DNA of 64,000 bases, from positions 1 to 64,000 of the forward strand of contig JBJHBH010000009.1 of NCBI GenBank assembly GCA_050485365.1, written 5' to 3'. Both the position numbers and the translations under genes were made by a program. Positions 61,328 through 64,000 of this stretch are shown here, piece by piece. Every line of letters begins with the position of its first letter. Positions within the stretch are counted from its first letter, which is position 1. Source of the stretch: JARFUG01 sp050485365. GTDB lineage: Bacteria; Desulfobacterota; Desulfuromonadia; Desulfuromonadales; JACZKF01. Below the pieces are notes generated by a model that was not told where the DNA came from, did no database searches, and saw nothing but the letters and a program-made list of their open reading frames with translations.

Positions 61328-63175
61328 TCAGTTGATCTGCTCGATGGCGCCGTTGCGAATCTGCAGCAGAAAGAGGGTTCTGCGCGCCTCGCCGCGCTCG
61401 TCGAAGGAGGTCGGTCCGCCCAGGTTCGGGAAGTCGCGCAGGCGGGCGAGGGCCTCGCGCACGTCGTCGCGGGTTCGCACGGTCGGGTCCGACAGCAGGG
61501 TGAGAAGAATGTTGGCCGCGTCGAACCCTTGCGATTCGAGCACCGTCGGATCTTCGCCGTGCTTTTGGCGATAGAGCTCGACGAACTCGCGCACCACCGG
61601 GTTGCGGCTCTGGGTGAAGAAGCCGTCGACGAAGAGCGCCCCCTCGACGAAGGCGCCTGCCATGCGGGGAAGATCGGGGGAGTTCCAGCCGTTGATGCCG
61701 AGAAGCTGCACCTGCGAGATGCCGTAGAAGGCGACCTGGGGCGCGATCAGGGCGATGCGGTCGGCGAAGTCGGGGATGAAGAGCGCCTCGAAAGGGGGGG
61801 GCTGGCGCTCCTCGATGGGGGGTTCGCGCTCGTCGGGCCCGCGCCCGGCGAGAGCGCGAACCTGCACCCGAAAGTCCGTGGCGCTCTCGGGATAGCTCTG
61901 GCGGGCGACGACCGTGGCGCCAAGCCTGCGGACCTCCTGGCTGAACAGGTCAGCCATCTCCTGGCCGAGGCGGTTCTCGGGGACGAGGATCGCGAAGGTG
62001 ACGATCCCCTTCTCGAGGACGGCGTGGCGAGCCAGAGTGCGGATCTGCTCGGCGGGGGTGAGCGAGTAGCGAAAGACGTAGTCGCCCGTCTCGGGGATGC
62101 CGCTTCGCTGGGCGAGACTGAGCAGGGGAATCCCCTCGCTCTGGGCGCGGGCGGCCGCAGAGGCGCCGGCGCCCCCGGTGAGGGGACCGAGCAGCGCGAC
62201 GACGGACGGATTCGCCCTGGCCTCGGAGACGGCCTTGGCGCTCATCTCGGCGTCGCCGTCGATATCGATGTACTCGAAACGCACCGCGGCGTCACTGTGC
62301 AGCTGCATGGCGAGGTCCATGCCGCGGCGCACCAGGGTCCCGAAGGTGCCGTATCGTCCGGTGAGGGGGAGCATGACCGAGACGGTCCGCTCGTGGACCC
62401 CTTCGCCCGTCAGGCGCTCGAACAGATGGAGGGCGTCGCGGCGGTAGGGGAAGGGGACGGGGCTCTGGATGACCCGCTGCGCCAGGACCTGCGCCTGGCG
62501 GCGCTCTCCGCGGGCGAAGGCCCGAAGGGCCTGCTGCAAAAGGGCGTCCTGCCCCAGAGCGGTGCCGGCGAACATGAAGGCCGCCTCGCCGAGATCACCG
62601 TCCTCGAGGCGGTCGCGCATCAAAACGTGGGCGCGCTGCAGCAGCTCTTCGGTGTCGGACGGCGCCGACACGCTCAGAGCGCGGTGTATGAAGAAGAGGG
62701 CCGGCAGATAACGCTCCATCCGGACGTTCGCATCGGCCATGGCGACAAAGCGCAGGCGCCGGTCGGCCCGGCTCAGATCGGCGTTTTCGAGCCCCTGGAG
62801 GATCTCCACGCCACGGCGCACCTCGCCGGCGCCGACGAGGGAAGCTCCTTCGACGAGGCGGGCCTCGTTCCCCTTGCGCTCGGCCGGAATGCGCTCGATG
62901 TAGAGGAGGGCCTCGTGATACTGCCCCGCGTCGCGAAAGAGGCGCGCCAGATAGAGGTACGCCTCGGGGAGGAGGGGCGACGCCGAGTGGCGCACCACGA
63001 AGCCCCGAAACCGCGACAGAGCCTCCTCGCGCTGTCCGGCGTCGTAGAGGTCCACGGCCCGGCGCAGATCCTGAGCCGACGAGTGCCCCTCGGCGCCTGG
63101 GGGTGCGGCCAGGGCCGCGGGGGCCGTCATGAGCGCCAGAACGAGGAGCGCGGCGATGAGTGCAAAAGGGCGCAT
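61328..63175 (-). CDS. LpoA-like penicillin-binding protein activator
   Basis: This 615-residue exported protein has a signal peptide (residues 1-23, ending APAALA). A tetratricopeptide-like helical region (about 35-255) is followed by a type I periplasmic binding protein domain (about 265-600; VSVMLPLTGRYGTFGTLVRRGMDLAM, VVALLGPLTGG, GFDAANILLTLL). This is the plan of LpoA, which activates PBP1A, and of relatives in Deltaproteobacteria. It lacks a lipobox, unlike E. coli LpoA, so it may be a soluble periplasmic form. It follows dnaJ by 20 bases. Confidence 0.82.
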   Translation of the reverse strand: MRPFALIAALLVLALMTAPAALAAPPGAEGHSSAQDLRRAVDLYDAGQREEALSRFRGFVVRHSASPLLPEAYLYLARLFRDAGQYHEALLYIERIPAERKGNEARLVEGASLVGAGEVRRGVEILQGLENADLSRADRRLRFVAMADANVRMERYLPALFFIHRALSVSAPSDTEELLQRAHVLMRDRLEDGDLGEAAFMFAGTALGQDALLQQALRAFARGERRQAQVLAQRVIQSPVPFPYRRDALHLFERLTGEGVHERTVSVMLPLTGRYGTFGTLVRRGMDLAMQLHSDAAVRFEYIDIDGDAEMSAKAVSEARANPSVVALLGPLTGGAGASAAARAQSEGIPLLSLAQRSGIPETGDYVFRYSLTPAEQIRTLARHAVLEKGIVTFAILVPENRLGQEMADLFSQEVRRLGATVVARQSYPESATDFRVQVRALAGRGPDEREPPIEERQPPPFEALFIPDFADRIALIAPQVAFYGISQVQLLGINGWNSPDLPRMAGAFVEGALFVDGFFTQSRNPVVREFVELYRQKHGEDPTVLESQGFDAANILLTLLSDPTVRTRDDVREALARLRDFPNLGGPTSFDERGEARRTLFLLQIRNGAIEQIN

Positions 63176-63195
63176 CCGTCTTCTCCAGAAGGGCT

Positions 63196-64000
63196 TCAGC
63201 CGAAAATCTCCTTCACCTTGTCGAAAAAGCTCTTCCCCTGGGGGTGTCCGTCCTCGCCGCTTTCGCGGGCGAACTCTTCGAGGAGCTCCTTCTGGCGGGC
63301 CGTCAGCTGCGTCGGCGTCTCGACCCGCAGCACCACGTGCTGGTCACCGCGGCCGTACCCCTGCAGCACCGGAATCCCCTTCCCCGAGAGCTGGAGAATC
63401 TTGCCGGACTGGGTTCCGGCGGGAACCTTGAGCCTGACCTTCCCGTCGAGGGTCGGCACTTCGAGCTCGCACCCCAGCGCGGCCTGCGGAAAGGAGATGG
63501 GGATCTCGCAGATGACGTTCTGCCCCTCGCGCCGGAAGATCGGGTGATCCTTGACGGTGATGACGACGTAGAGATCGCCCGGTGCCCCCCCCTGCAGGCC
63601 CGGCTCCCCTTCGGCGTGGAGCTTGAGGCGGCTCCCCGTCTCGACCCCGGCGGGAATCTTCAGCGAGAGGTTCTTCTTTCCACGAATGCGCCCGGTCCCC
63701 CGACAGTCGGAGCACGGCGACTCGATGACCTTGCCCGCGCCGCCGCAGTCGGGGCACGGACGGGTCAGGGAGAAGAACCCCTGCTGGTAGCGGACCTGGC
63801 CGGCGCCGCGGCACGTCGAGCAGGTGGTGGGCGCGGTGCCGGGACGGGCGCCCGACCCCTCGCACGTTTCGCACGGCTGATGGCGGGGGATCTGGATTGT
63901 CGTCTCCACCCCGAAGGCGGCCTCTTCGAAGGCGATGGAGAGGTTGTAGCGCAGATCGTCGCCGCGGCGGCCGCGCCCTCCCCTTCGCCCCCCGGTGTTG
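63196..64000 (-). CDS. dnaJ: Chaperone DnaJ, C-terminal part
   Basis: This is the C-terminal 268 or so residues of the Hsp40 co-chaperone; the J domain lies beyond the window edge. Four zinc-binding repeats (CETCEGSG, CSTCRGAG, CPDCGGAG and CSDCRGTG) are followed by the two peptide-binding beta domains and a C-terminal helix. It is transcribed toward the LpoA-like gene. The frame is open at base 64000. Confidence 0.95.
   Translation of the reverse strand, partial: NTGGRRGGRGRRGDDLRYNLSIAFEEAAFGVETTIQIPRHQPCETCEGSGARPGTAPTTCSTCRGAGQVRYQQGFFSLTRPCPDCGGAGKVIESPCSDCRGTGRIRGKKNLSLKIPAGVETGSRLKLHAEGEPGLQGGAPGDLYVVITVKDHPIFRREGQNVICEIPISFPQAALGCELEVPTLDGKVRLKVPAGTQSGKILQLSGKGIPVLQGYGRGDQHVVLRVETPTQLTARQKELLEEFARESGEDGHPQGKSFFDKVKEIFG

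Overview
The window comes from a high-GC, Gram-negative, cytochrome-rich bacterium, most probably a member of the Desulfuromonadales (Geobacter, Desulfuromonas or Pelobacter relatives). The evidence is a nine-heme CbcL-type quinol oxidase fused to a b-type cytochrome, a Cbc4/NrfCD-like cytochrome c, Fe-S and membrane module, a GEMM riboswitch of the cGAMP-type seen in Geobacter, and atpZ-I-B-E encoded away from the other ATP synthase genes. No phage, CRISPR array or intact insertion sequence was found. Most genes are ordinary chromosomal genes with good Shine-Dalgarno sequences and many 1-4 base overlaps.

Layout. 1-2.6 kb: end of hemL, then a GAF-GGDEF cyclase and an HDOD protein. 2.7-7.8 kb: a vitamin B12 uptake operon (btuB-F-C-D) behind a cobalamin riboswitch and terminator. 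7.8-13.2 kb: a murein endopeptidase, an amino-acid permease, an exported SAM methyltransferase, an OB-fold-like lipoprotein and a lipoprotein MsrB. 13.3-14.4 kb: consensus promoter, GEMM riboswitch with A at the ligand-selecting position, and a membrane GGDEF protein. 14.4-20.9 kb: tRNA-Arg, msrA, a P-loop ATPase, an exported dienelactone-hydrolase-like protein, tag-trmJ and the atpZ-I-B-E operon. 21-31.9 kb: a large DUF2339 membrane protein and a respiratory locus (cbcS-T-U; zinc-ribbon gene plus cbcL; an NtrC-like regulator lacking GAFTGA; an eight-heme cytochrome). 31.9-33.8 kb: four tandem tiny membrane-peptide genes with a consensus sigma-54 promoter, a structured leader and an upstream inverted repeat, then a YtxH protein. 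33.8-46.6 kb: accessory metabolism and envelope genes (PLD-DedA fusion, ABC exporter, UbiD, an orphan response regulator, a flavoprotein disulfide reductase plus acyl-CoA dehydrogenase, an outer-membrane barrel). 46.6-64 kb: uvrB, cysS, a cheR-W-mcp-A-B operon, glnS, ispF, ispD, carD, an LpoA-like lipid-facing protein and the end of dnaJ.

Functional themes. Two quinol-facing electron-transfer modules and one NapC-like multiheme cytochrome sit together with their own regulator, which fits periplasmic or extracellular respiration. Cyclic-dinucleotide signalling recurs (two GGDEF proteins and a GEMM riboswitch). Extracytoplasmic oxidative repair is represented by exported MsrA and MsrB. The least explained element is the sigma-54-driven array of 44-48 residue membrane peptides at 31.9-32.8 kb. 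The next is a 138-bp inverted-repeat element at 42.3 kb.
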